Source: Stenocarpella maydis (taxonomy: Eukaryota > Ascomycota > Sordariomycetes > Diaporthales > Diaporthaceae). Taken from it: a DNA stretch of 64,000 nucleotides. Where the stretch lies: contig NQMI01000001.1 of the NCBI GenBank assembly GCA_002270565.1, positions 601,426 to 665,425 on the forward strand, given 5' to 3'. The translations under genes and the position numbers were made by a program. The notes beneath the pieces are model-generated. The model ran no database searches. It worked only from the letters and a program-made list of their open reading frames with translations, and had not been told where the DNA came from. Positions 1 to 11,177 of the stretch are shown here, in pieces (the stretch's first letter is position 1; each line of letters starts with the position of its first letter).

Positions 1-480
1 AGGGCCTGAGATCCAAGCAATAGCAGCCTGTGGGCTTAAAGATAGGCTATCTCTTAAGAGCATTAAGAGAATAGCCTGATCACTATCACTTAGGCTATTA
101 GCTATAGAAGGGTCTGCAAGAAATTGGCTGTACCCTATAGCCTATAGTATAATAGCTAGTGCTTGCTTCTACTGGTTGAAATTTTTAGGGCCTTTTAGGC
201 GATATGTTTCTGGGAAGGTATATACCTTTTTAGAGAGCTCCTTACTAAAATCGGAACTAAATCTAGTGGGTTCTGGCTGCCTTCCAGGGCCTATAGGCTT
301 ATGGTTGGGGCCTATAGGCCCCTGATTAGGGCCCGTAGGCCCTGTAGAAGGACTTTCTATGTCCATAGGCTCCGAGGGGGCCGTCTGGGGCACTTGAGGT
401 GCTGGAGGCGCCGGCTGGGGCGCCTGCTGGGCTACTAGGGCCGACAGGCCCTGAATAGCAGTAGTTAATTCCCCTAGCAT
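1..480 (-). pseudogene. Retrotransposon gag fragment, RIP-damaged, cut by the window edge
   Basis: An open stretch starts near 480 and runs leftward. Its first part is proline, glutamine and glycine rich, followed by a gag-like segment around FPETYRLKGPKNFNQ. The frame then meets TAG at 171-169, but past it continues with protein-like sequence (KQALAI). A second TAG lies at 144-142, followed by clean coding to base 1 (QFLADPSIANSLSDSDQ). Both TAG codons sit where tryptophan (TGG) is plausible, the change expected from RIP. The composition and the LTR-like arm upstream suggest an LTR retrotransposon capsid gene. No protease, integrase or reverse transcriptase is visible because the element leaves the window. 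I cannot tell Copia from Gypsy. The first codon is uncertain because the track allows non-ATG starts. Confidence 0.6.
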
Positions 481-875
481 ACCTTAAAGGGTATTGCTAG
501 TGGCTACTTGCTGAGTTAATAGCTCTTGTACAGACTCTAAATGGGTGTTTAGGTTTAAAATCTGCTGATTTTATAGATTTAGGCGCTCTGATAGAGGCCT
601 ATTCCCCTGGGAATTAGGGGTAGTCCCCTCTATAGGGGCACTAGAAGCTATATTGGCTATTAAGAAAGACTAGAATATACTTAAGAGAATAGGTATATAA
701 GGGGCAGAATATTGCTAGAAAGTGTGATTTATAGTAGCCCAATAGTATAGTTATATATTTCCTTAGTACCTATTCTGTAGAAATCGTAGGCGTGACCCTC
801 TGATATATAGTCTCTTAAGTAAAACTTTCCCTTGTATAAAATGCTAGCGTTGGAGTTGCAGTTATAAGAAATAGT

Positions 876-945
876 GTCCGTGGCACAATGTATGCTGAGG
901 GTTATAGGTTTGAATCACCTAGCGAGCAAATCTTTTGCTCTTTTT
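876..945 (+). other. tRNA-like / pol III unit remnant inside the repeat block
   Basis: The stretch holds an A-box-like GTGGCACAATG at 880-890, a B-box-like GGTTTGAATCA from 907 (consensus GGTTCGANTCC with one C-to-T change), a following AGCGAGCA resembling the 3' side of an acceptor stem, and a T5 run at about 940-945 like a pol III terminator. No clean cloverleaf or anticodon arm can be folded by eye. It may be a decayed tRNA, a tRNA-derived SINE, or chance similarity inside the retroelement leader. Confidence 0.3.
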
Positions 946-1094
946 GCAGTTATTTCTAAGCATTATAGGCCCAAACTAGTAATATTTTAGCTAGTCCGCT
1001 AATTAGTGCAAATAGCGCTATAGCGTGTAAATAGGTAGGCTTTTTTAAGACCTAAATTTAATATTATTTTAGAGTGCTAACTGCTAGAGCTGGG

Positions 1095-1673
1095 CTTATA
1101 ACTTCTGAAGAGATGTACTATAGAATAGCATATAGTTTAGCGTGTGTTTTCCAATAGGGTTACAGTATGGTGCTCTGAGGCAAATTGGGATAATTGATAA
1201 TGATCTGGATAACTTTGTATTAAATTAAGTTGGGCTTCTATAAGCCCTCCTTATATACCCTCTGATATCATCTTACTTGCAGGCATCCTGCGGTGGGCTT
1301 TGGTGCAAGTTTGCAAAAGCCAGAAAATTTGCCCTTCCAACATACTATCTTTGGTTCTAAGCAACCAGCTAACTATAGCCCTGGTAGTGCCTAAATCAAT
1401 TATATATAAACTTTAGAAATCAAGCTATCTAATAAACTAAGTTATATACCTTTTCGATAAGAAATAAGGGTAATATAGGGGTTTGAAATTAAGGTGCAAA
1501 TGCAGACCAAAATAATTGACTTACGGCTACCAAACTCATCTTGCGTCGCACACGCACTGGGCGTATTCAGTGAAATTCGCCTGACTTGTAAGTCTAGGGT
1601 AACTCCTTACATGAAGTCTAGGGTAACTCCTTGCACGAAGTGCCAACACCCTGCTGAGCGGTTCCGTTTAACA
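1095..1673 (-). mobile_element. LTR-like arm, left copy, transcribed leftward
   Basis: This is the left half of a long inverted repeat. Read on the minus strand it begins TGTTAAACGGAACCGCTCAG at 1673. It then carries 2 copies of a roughly 22-base unit containing GGAGTTACCCTAGACTT, a TATA-box motif near 1250, and ends near 1095. TG at the start, an internal TATA box and the downstream leftward gag fragment at 480 suggest the 5' LTR of the same element. Compared with the right arm it has many more T in place of C and A in place of G, so it is the more heavily RIP-mutated copy. The LTR assignment is an inference, since the 3' boundary and primer-binding site were not found. Confidence 0.5.
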
Positions 1674-1803
1674 AATTTAAAAGCTATAGTATTAAGGGGA
1701 AGGTTGCAGTATAGCTGCAGTCCCCTTAAGATTCTAGTTATAGGTGCCTAGGGGCGCTATTAATAGGCTAGCGCATGGGCCACCAAGTGCCCCATGCTTA
1801 GTG

Positions 1804-2412
1804 TTGTTAAACGGAACCGCTCAGCAGGGCGTTGGTACTCCGTGCAAGGAGTTACCCTAGACTTCGTTGTAAGGAGTTACCCTAGACTTCCTAGCAAGGA
1901 GTTACCCTAGACTTGCGAGTCAGGCGATTTTCGCTAAGTACGCCCAGTGCGTGCGTGACGCAAGATGAGTTTGGTGGCCGTGAGTCGATTATTTTGGCCT
2001 GCATTTGCACCTTAATTCAGACCTCTGCATTACCCTTATTTCTTACCCAAAAAGTATATGACTTAGTGCATTGGATAGCCTGATTTCTGAAGTTTGTATG
2101 TACTTAATTTGGGCATTGCTAGGGCTATGGTTGGCTAGTTGCTTGGAACCAAAGATGGTGTGTTGGAAGGGCGAATTTTCCGGCATTTGCAAATTTGCAC
2201 CAGAGCCTACCGCAGCGTGCCCGCGGGTGAGACGACGTCGGAGGGTATATAAGGAGGGCTTACAGAAGCCCAACTTAATTCAATATAAAGTTGTCCAGAC
2301 CATTATTAATCGTCCCAATTCGCCTTAGAGCACCATACTGCGACCCTGCCGAAACACACACACGCTGAACTGAATGCTATTCTATAGCACAAATTCATCA
2401 GAAGCCTTAATA
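1804..2412 (+). mobile_element. LTR-like arm, right copy, inverted relative to the left
   Basis: It starts TGTTAAACGGAACCGCTCAG at 1804, the reverse complement of the left arm's inner end. It carries three copies of the AAGGAGTTACCCTAGACTT unit between about 1849 and 1915, one more than the left arm. A TATATAAGG box lies near 2248-2256. Homology with the left arm continues outward to about 2412. The roughly 130 bp between the arms (1674-1803) contains a small hairpin (AAGGGGA ... TCCCCTT). The arm may be a solo LTR or the start of a second element inserted head to head. What follows it is AT-rich sequence with no readable gag. Confidence 0.5.
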
Positions 2413-3040
2413 GCTAATTTTAAATTATTATATAATATAATATAAAAGCTATAAATATACTTAGCTTAATTTATAACCTAGCTTATAGCCTAGCTTATAT
2501 CCGTATTGTAAAAAACTATATTATAAGCTACTTTTATTTAGCTTTAAATAATTTAGAAAATTATTTAATAATAGCTGTATCTTATTTTCTACTTAATATA
2601 TTATAGTAAAATATAAGCTTAAGGTTATCATAAAGTTTAATAATAATAATAATAAGGATAAGTAGGTTTTTATTTAAAGTTATTTTATTTACTTAATTTA
2701 ATCCTAAGTTATCGCTTTTATAAAGCTAAAGAAAATAAAACTACTTATAATTTAGCTTCCTTCTTTATCTATCTTAAGGTATATTATAGTAATCCTTATT
2801 ACTATTAGAGTTCTTTAGCCTTACTTAAGGTTTTATATTTTACTTAATAATATTACTTTTTTATAAATATTAAGAGTAGCTTTAATAATTCCTTTATTAT
2901 TTATTATAAATCTTTAAGTAGTCTTCTTTAATAATATAAGGATTTCTCTCTTTAATAATTAGATAGGTTAATATAATTATTAAAACCATTAAATAGGCTA
3001 ATATTAATCCTATATAAAGCAGTAAGCAGTTATGCTATGA
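2413..3040. repeat. AT-rich RIP-like block, no gene
   Basis: The stretch is dominated by TA-rich words (ATTATATAATATAATATAA and similar) with stop codons in every frame and almost no CpG. It ends abruptly near 3040, where ordinary mixed composition begins ahead of the HMG-box gene. This is the expected look of old transposon DNA mutated by RIP. No coding remnant is recognisable. Confidence 0.6.
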
Positions 3041-3309
3041 CTATCCATGAGCTATAAACGATCAGAGATGATAAGGCACAAGAGCACTTCAGGCAATCAG
3101 GCTCCTAAAGTGGTTGCTGAATTTGAACAGGGGTTTGTTATTTGAGCTCGCATAGATACAATAGGAAAAGAGAGTTTAAATCCAATCATGTGCTTGTTCA
3201 CGTGGGCGTGATGACAGAGCACCGCACGTCATTATCGCCACCGTCGTCAGGACCAATCCCGCCCATATCCCCTTTCCTAGGTTAACCCTCTCGCTCAATG
3301 CTGATGGAA

Positions 3310-5961
3310 TTACTCGTCTCCAAAAGAGTAGCCATCCCTGAAGCTTCCCGCTCTGACCCATTCCATCAGCTCGAAGGCCAGCCTCCTCTCCGTCTTCTCG
3401 TCGACCGTTCCCTTCTCGGCATCCACCCTCACGATCATGATACCAGGGGCTCGATACTCGACGGCACTGGAGCCGCTCCTCGCGAGCTCCTCCGATGTCG
3501 AAGCCCGTACGTACACCACCAGGTCCGGCCCCACGATGCCTCGCCACAGTGTTGCCATCCACTGCCAGTGGTCCACGGGCGAGTACGGATCCGTGATGGG
3601 GACCGTGGATGCGAACTTGTCCGACAGCGTGAGACTGAACCCATCAGGTATGAGTGCGACGTGGAGGAGGGGTCGGGAAGAGGAAGCAGGGGCAGGCTGC
3701 TTGGTCGTGATGTGCTTGATGATCTCGGCCGATTTGGTGTGCCATTCCATAATGGTCTGCAGGTAGGTGAAAGTCCCCGTTATGGGTAAGTTCGAACCGG
3801 CAGTGCCACAGGAATTCTTCTTGGTGCTGCCGCTGTTCAGGCTGCCTGCCTGGCTTTCGCTGCTGTCCTGGTCCTTGGCACGAGTGCCAGTCACCTCTGC
3901 ATCCCCCCCGTCGCCTTTCTTTTTGGGGCTGCGAGCACCGGACACATCTTTCTGATTGCCCGAAGAAGAGTCAGTCCATATCTTGGTCTCGCACTCCCCA
4001 GACTGCCTTAACGCTTTCTCGATCACGGGCATGACCTCCCGCATCAGTGCTGCACTTGCGCCCTCGATAGCAATCAGCGGCCCCCTCGTCTCGAAGGCGG
4101 GGCTTCCCGGTGCAGGTGGCCCAAGGGGAGGGCTAATCTTGCGCAAGACATCCAGCTTGTTCATGTATGGGATGCTCATGACCATGGCCTCGATGCCTCT
4201 CACCTGGCTGTCCCTTGACAGACCCTGCCGGTTCATGATCCCCAGGCCAGTGGCTCCACCACCCGAGAGCGTCCGAGGACCGCCTGCATCCGAGGCTTGT
4301 GTGGGCGACGTAGGGATCTTCAGAGGCGCCAACGTCAAAGACTCGTCGTAGGCGGAGTTGCTGCGCGATGAGTGACCAGCTGATGGCGGTGGGGCACCGG
4401 CGCTGAATTGCCGGTTCGGACGAGGAGGCGGGGCCATCATCGTCATCTCCTGCTGCAGGCCACTCGGGCCTGTAGGCATGCGTGGACGGGGAAGGGGAGC
4501 CATCGGCCCCGGGCCAAAAGTGCTGCTCACGGGCGTTCCAGCATAGGCACTGCTGCTAGTGGAGGAGGTTCGCCGTGTCCCTGTATTATGGGCAGCGTAG
4601 TTGACAGGAGATGAGATGGACTGCTGAACATGATGTGGGTGCTGTGAGAGGGGCAGTGAAGAATCAGGAGAGCGGCCACGGTCGCCAACACGTCGTCGCT
4701 TCGCCTCAGCCGGCGACATCACCTCGAAGTCATCCTGCTGCGTCCGTCGCTTGGTCATGTGAGGAGGCAAGGCGTCATAATTTTCATCGATTGTCCGCAG
4801 CTGATCCTGGTGCTGCGGATAGTATGGCACGCGACGAGGGTCTCCGTGGTGTGGAGGGCCCATTTCCAACATGGGTCTGTGGTGCTGCGGTACCTGCTCA
4901 ATCACCCGCGGGTTGTTGTTGATGAATGGCTGCATTGCAGACGAGCCCAGGGTGTGCCCGTTATGGCTCCCTGTTATTAGTGGTGTCGAAGGCGTCCTAG
5001 GCGTGGCGATATACCGTCCCTGGCACTTGGGACACCGTCCTGGATCGTCCCCTTGTGCAGAAGCGGGTCTGGCCGTTGGACCACCTTTGCCTCCACGACG
5101 AGGCTGGTATTTGTATTGTGGATACTGACGTTGGTGCCGGGCTTTTTCTTCCTCCGCAAGAAGTTTCCAATAGTTCTTGACTTCCTCTGTCTCCTCACGC
5201 CACAGCTCACCGATGATCTTGGAAATCTCTGGGTTCGCTAAGCCGGGATATTTGAGGACCACACTGGCTTGGTGATGTTGGCGGTAAAGTATGAAGGCTG
5301 TTCGCGAGAAAACCAGGAATTGGTACGGATCAGCCAATGAAGATTCTCAGTTCATCACAGCAGCTTGTGACTCAGGAGGACAAAGAAGATGAGGTCCGAG
5401 TTGCGTCTCAGGCACAGACGAGAGGAAATGGGGAACTCAATAACGTCTCCCCGGGGGGGGGGACAACGACAGGAAACCCTGCGCAAGGACTGGACACATA
5501 TTAATAGATTAATGATACAACATACCGTTGCGAGGTCTTGGGACCTTTAGTGGCGCAGGGCAGATGCATATGAGGTCCGTAGCGGTAGCCGAGAGCGGAG
5601 GTGTGCCGGCTAGCGCTGGGGAGTGGATGGACAGCGCTCCAAGCCTGGGGTGGTTTGCCTCCTCGATGTTGATGGACTGCGCCCGTTTCCTGGTGAGTCG
5701 CCCGGGGACTGAAGGGAGCCCGTGGGTCTCCCTCGGAGGCGAACGAGGCTGAGTGTATTGTTGTCGCTCCTGTTGTCGCTGGTGTTGCTGCTGCTGCTGC
5801 GGCGGCTGGGATGATGGCTGCTGCCTCACAATACCGCTGCTGGATCTTGTAAACATGGCATGAGTGCTTCCGGTGGGTGATGTGAGGGCATGAGGAGGAG
5901 TGAGTGGGTGAGAAGTGGAAGGGGCAGATGAGGAGGCAGGATTGGTGGCTACGTCTGTCAT
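3310..5961 (-). CDS. HMG-box transcription factor (MATA_HMG type)
   Basis: Proposed model: exon 1 5961-5526, intron 5525-5298 (GTATG...CAG, 228 bp), exon 2 5297-3310, giving about 807 residues. Splicing joins VPRPRN to AFILYRQHHQASV, which reconstitutes a canonical fungal HMG box (about residues 142-215) of the MAT/Ste11-like class. Neither exon alone contains the whole box. Exon 1 is serine, proline and glutamine rich with a short polyglutamine run. After the box comes a basic tail (YQPRRGGKGG) and a long, probably disordered, proline-rich region with several KRRR/KKK patches. The C-terminal ~200 residues look folded. HMG proteins of this type bind DNA sequence-specifically and often control mating and sexual development, as with FMF-1/Ste11. 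I do not claim orthology. No mating-type gene lies nearby. Confidence 0.87.
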
Positions 5962-7021
5962 TTTGCAAGAGACCTCTGCTGGCTGGCGGGCAAATGATGT
6001 GGGAATTCGAACAGCTGGGAGGCAGCAGGAGACAAGTCAGGCGAACCGGACAGAACCCAGGTTCAGGGGGGCAAATGATGATGGGATTGTTCGGTGAGCC
6101 CTGTCGGTCAAGGTCCAGAGCCGGTCAGTGGTGGCTGCCCGTGAGGTGAGCGGATACCGCCAGTCGAATCTCAGCAATGAGCAGCAAGGCGAATGGAGGA
6201 GGCCTTGGTTCCATGGAGGAGATGGGCTTCCGCAACTTCATGTTAGGGGCAAAATTGACCACCAAGGTCTTGTTGGATTGTCTGCTTTGTGAGAAGCTCC
6301 TCCCCTCACCAGTTCACGGGCGACCTGACAATAACCTGCCTAGCTCTCTTTCCTCTCAATAGCCTTATGGCTGGCTTTCCTAGCGGCCATTATCAGGGTT
6401 GGTTGTGATGATGGGGCAATCGGCTCAGCCGGGCGCAATGGGCGGAGCTCTTTGTCTCGGGAGAGGAGCGGGAGGCTACTGGGAGCGAAACGGCGCCAAC
6501 AGCGGATTCTTTGTTCAGCGTTTGCGATTTCCGTTCGCAGTGACCCTCCCAGGCCACCCCAGGCTGAAGTGATAGATTGACCACGACAAGACTTTGGGCC
6601 ATATGCTTTGCAACCACGACAACGCTCACCGGAATGCGCAGCGGTTGGTGCGGCAGTCATGAGCCGCCTCTGGAATGTGAAGCTAGGAACAAAGACTATG
6701 TCAGCCGAAATACGGCAATACGCACGCTCTTCAATTCTTTATCCACGTGATCTTACATTTACTTTTATCTCAGCGAGTAATGAGCATCCATGCGAGAGGG
6801 TCTGCTGTCTGAGTAGACGGCAAGCGGACGATCATTCCGCACCTTGCCCTTCGAGGACCAAATCAACACGCACTCAGGACTCCCAACCGGCCTTTTCCCT
6901 CATGACTTCCCATTTGCATCATCGCTGAAAACCGGTTCTTGTTGGAGAAATTAGAAATATGACGAGTCTGCGTCCGACACGTAACAGAAAATGGTCTGTG
7001 GACTGGATACATCAGATGCCC
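5962..7021. other. Intergenic, HMG-box gene promoter and RVB1 3' flank
   Basis: About 1.06 kb between two genes that are both on the minus strand. Short open frames exist (for example 6340-6660 on the minus strand) but resemble no known family and lack a convincing start context. The stretch probably holds the 5' UTR and promoter of the HMG-box gene and the 3' UTR of RVB1. I see no RNA gene or repeat. Confidence 0.5.
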
Positions 7022-8618
<1,597 letters not shown>

Positions 8619-9168
8619 CTTGCTCTCGCTAGACTTTTCGAAATGTATATTTGGGGAGGATGCGGCGGATAGGTGGAGGGAACAAGACGCAGAGGTGCCA
8701 CACGCCCAGTGAGAGAGAAGACTGGAAGCGGGATGGTTCTGTTTGTCTGTTTTGTGACGTTGGCGATGCAGATAGTCAACGAGGCTGGCAGGGTGGGAAC
8801 CTGGGGTGGATGTTCTCTCTGTTGCGCACTGGCGCCAGTGTAGTCAGTAGTAAGCTAGGTAGTTACTTGGAGCTGGAAGCTTGCAGACTTTCTGCCCAAA
8901 TTTTGGGCCAATCTGCACGACGCGTGGGCACGGGCCGCCTGGAGACACGAGCTTCCTGTGCAGCTTACAAGCTTACATAGTGTGTACAAGTGCGGACCAT
9001 CTAGGTACCAACACAGTCATGTCCGGTGATAAGTGCCTCACTCATTGACCGCTCTTGAGAGTCATGCATCTACCGTTTACCAGAGTATCTGGAATGCATC
9101 TATACTATCGCCACCAAGCTCGAGGAGCTTGGCGCAGAGAGCCATGGCGGAGCTGGAGAAGGATGACG
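8619..9168. other. Intergenic upstream of RVB1
   Basis: No supported gene. The first ~200 bases are the likely RVB1 promoter and 5' UTR. Open frames here are short and have no recognisable product. Confidence 0.4.
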
Positions 9169-9522
9169 TTACCACCAACATGCAGCCGCGGTTCGTTCCC
9201 CAGAAATGTTGTATTTTGGAAGCCACTGTTGCATTCGGCTGATTTGTTGCCCCGTGATAAACAGTCGGACGTATGTCTGCACCGTGAGGACTGGTCGAGG
9301 ATCAATTGATCTCCATAGGCCAATCGATCTCACGGGCTGGGGTGAATCCCGACTGCTTGATTCGATTCCCTCGTTCAATTCAGACAATAGGGAAGAGGTT
9401 TCTCCAGCAGAATCGGAATACTGGCCAAACCCATCAGCTCGAGGGCCGAGTAGCGCGGCTTCCTCCTCGTCCATGTGATGCTGCTCCTTGGTAATCGGGC
9501 TTCGCGATGACGAGCCGTCCAT
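9169..9522 (-). CDS. Orphan ORF with acidic dileucine motifs, possible gene remnant
   Basis: From ATG at 9522 the frame encodes about 117 residues. It is acidic and serine rich, with two acidic dileucine-type stretches (DEEEAALLGP and ETSSLLSEL) of the kind used for vacuolar or lysosomal sorting at the N terminus of transporters. No transmembrane segment follows in frame, and I could not find a convincing downstream exon. It could be the surviving first exon of a lost membrane transporter, a lineage-specific small gene, or chance. I do not recognise a family. Confidence 0.25.
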   Translation of the reverse strand: MDGSSSRSPITKEQHHMDEEEAALLGPRADGFGQYSDSAGETSSLLSELNEGIESSSRDSPQPVRSIGLWRSIDPRPVLTVQTYVRLFITGQQISRMQQWLPKYNISGERTAAACWW

Positions 9523-11177
9523 CTTGTCCCTTGCGAAACAAGGCTCCAACCCGGTGCTTCTGTTCTAATACAGGCGCCGTCCTTTTGATAATCTTCTCAA
9601 GGTGTGCGGCGGGGCGAGAGGAGAAGATAGGATGATGATTGGACTATGACAACACGACTCGAGGACTTGGATGTATTATGCGGATTTGACGAGGTTCTGC
9701 AGGCCACCATCATCCTAGCAGAATATTTCGAGTTTGAACGAGGGACTTGATGTGCGAGAGGAACAGTCGAAGAGAAAGTATAGAGCAGGGTTCGGCGACT
9801 TATACATACCGAGGTAATATTGCATATCGATGACCAGACGCGAGGCGACTAGCTGTCTACAGGTGTGTCAGGCCTCGAGCTAATCCCACCACGCCGACAG
9901 AAGGTTGGAGATGGGTTGTGTTGTGGGCTACAGGTATGCAAAGAAGGAGAAACTTGCCACGCTCTCTTTCGTCAGAAATGGCTCCTCCAGACACTCGAGC
10001 CCAACCGAATCGTTCCTTCCACGAGGGCCAACCCAAATGCAGCCGAGCAGTCGTAGAAACTTGTCCTCACATGTGCAGGCAGTAGTATGCCTCCCATTCC
10101 TCATTTCCTGGCTAATGTCCAATAGGCCATGTGAATACGCACCATATTCTTCTCTACTAGTACCGAGCCAACGGGCAATAAGTATTTGTCTATTCCCCGG
10201 CGCGGCGTCATCACATGTAAACACGCAACACAGGCCAAGGGCAAGACTGAACTGGGCGGTTTCTTCTGAACCCCCTCCTCCCACAAAAGCGCCACCCACC
10301 ACACCTCTGGCCCGTGTTCTATGCAGAATACAAATTGACAGTGCTTTATCCACGAAGATACCTTGCCGGTTGTTATAAAAACGTATTTTGAAGGCATATA
10401 TATGCGCTGCTTATGGCATGGAGGTCTGGCCGTTACCCACCTCCGCCGTCGGCGCTTAACTGCACCTAGCTTAAAAATTATCTGCTTCAGATGAATTCAG
10501 TGCTAGGTCTATAGAAAGGGCTCCGCCCCAATACCGAGCGAAGGGTAACTTAGTGCTAAATATAGGGGATATGAGGAGTTTTTAAGAGAGAGAACAACAG
10601 GAAGAGGAGAAGGAAGATGTTAACAAGTAACTTAAAGGAAATAACTGACCTCTATATTATATGTCTTAATATTACGTCTATTTTAATAAAATACCCACAC
10701 TATTGTAAGAGGGGTGGCTATATGGGCTTAAATTTGTCTCAAGGAATGATCAAGTGTGTCAAGTCAGCTTCAGCGTTCGGCCAACTGCTGTCCTCGTGGC
10801 CTACTCTTTGACAAGTTCACGCGGTCAAGTCATCACTCAAAAAAGAACATACGGGCTGGAGTACCTTGATATGGGCAGGTCGAACAAGAAAGTATTCGCC
10901 ATGGGCAGAATTTATGGTCATCGTGGTATTTATATACCTGTCGAAGCTATCAGATCTCCTAACCCCGAACTTCCCGGTAGGCTAGGTGGAGCCTGTTACA
11001 ACCGTGTATTTGGTAAGTCGCTCTGCTTAGTCATTTCCTTAGTGCCATCTTTGCCGGCCCAGCAGAGCCAATTTTAGCAAGTGGCTGACGATGATGGGAG
11101 CTCCATCCGTGCAACCACGTCAAGTCGCTGACGACAACCAAAAGAGAGCTCGTCGTGAGCACACCAACACCATCACC
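9523..11177. other. Intergenic with an AT-rich patch, ends in the V-ATPase a promoter
   Basis: About 1.65 kb without a supported gene. Between about 10370 and 10740 the sequence becomes AT-rich, with degenerate pieces that may be an old RIP-affected repeat remnant. The last 200-300 bases before 11178 are the likely 5' UTR and promoter of the V-ATPase subunit a gene; CACCATCACCATGG around the start is a good fungal initiation context. Confidence 0.4.

Noticed and set aside
1494..1751. Short plus-strand ORF inside the left LTR-like arm
   Set aside because: It lies across the inverted repeat and its tandem units; it is non-coding repeat sequence.
3176..3562. Minus-strand ORF overlapping the HMG-box gene's 3' end
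   Set aside because: It is a shadow of the conserved coding frame and has no family resemblance.
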